A stretch of DNA of 6,475 nt. It comes from Enterobacteriaceae bacterium (lineage in GTDB: Bacteria; Pseudomonadota; Gammaproteobacteria; Enterobacterales; Enterobacteriaceae). The DNA lies in the NCBI GenBank assembly GCA_022712475.1, contig JALAGK010000575.1, forward strand, positions 1-6,475. Direction: 5' to 3'. Made by a program: the position numbers and the translations under genes. A model generated the notes under the pieces. It was not told the DNA's origin. It searched no databases and saw nothing but the letters and a program-made list of their open reading frames with translations. Numbering within the stretch: position 1 is the stretch's first letter; every line of letters begins with the position of its first letter. Shown piece by piece: positions 6,472-6,475 of the stretch.

Positions 6472-6475
6472 AAGA

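Noticed and set aside
6465..6475. ATG at 6465 as the start of a divergent plus-strand gene (yfbV)
   Set aside because: The first codons read Met-Thr-Lys, unlike the YfbV N-terminus I remember, and the only purine-rich ribosome-like stretch is about 20 nt away. The start is probably beyond the window.
1..6475. Mobile element, CRISPR array or tRNA in the window
   Set aside because: No transposase or integrase, no regularly spaced repeats, and no tRNA-like cloverleaf sequence was seen; spacers are short and hold only terminators, candidate promoters and small inverted repeats.

Overview
The window looks like the chromosome of an enterobacterium (Enterobacteriaceae, near Escherichia, Enterobacter or Klebsiella, but not E. 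coli itself). The clearest sign is the acetate kinase / phosphotransacetylase pair on the minus strand. From memory, both proteins match their E. coli homologues almost residue for residue, although Pta is 712 rather than 714 aa. The species cannot be fixed from the sequence alone.

Layout, left to right: (1) 1-116, the charged C-terminal tail of a plus-strand gene that starts outside the window. (2) 117-300, a convergent intergenic stretch with a strong bidirectional terminator at 220-251. (3) 301-2595, a tight three-gene minus-strand operon read right to left: a YjiH-like Gate-domain membrane protein, a YjiG-like Gate-domain membrane protein (4-nt ATGA overlap), then a cytosolic CPG2-like M20 metallopeptidase (10-nt gap). 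(4) 2596-2798, an intergenic stretch with the pta terminator and a putative CRP-regulated promoter for the operon. (5) 2799-4937, pta with a GTG start. (6) 4938-5014, a 77-nt spacer with a perfect 10-bp hairpin. (7) 5015-6217, ackA. (8) 6218-6475, the ackA leader and promoter region, with several inverted repeats and no gene.

AckA and Pta together interconvert acetyl-CoA and acetate through acetyl phosphate, giving ATP during overflow metabolism and fermentation. The three-gene operon is the accessory and less understood part. In E. coli, yjiH-yjiG lies next to the isoaspartyl dipeptidase gene iadA. Here the same kind of membrane pair is coupled to an M20 peptidase. The reasonable inference is a two-subunit transporter for a small peptide or acyl/aryl-amino-acid conjugate, paired with the enzyme that cleaves it inside the cell. 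In E. coli the place after pta is held by yfcC, so the operon sits where neighbouring genomes carry a different transporter gene.

I see no mobile element, CRISPR array, tRNA or rRNA in the window.
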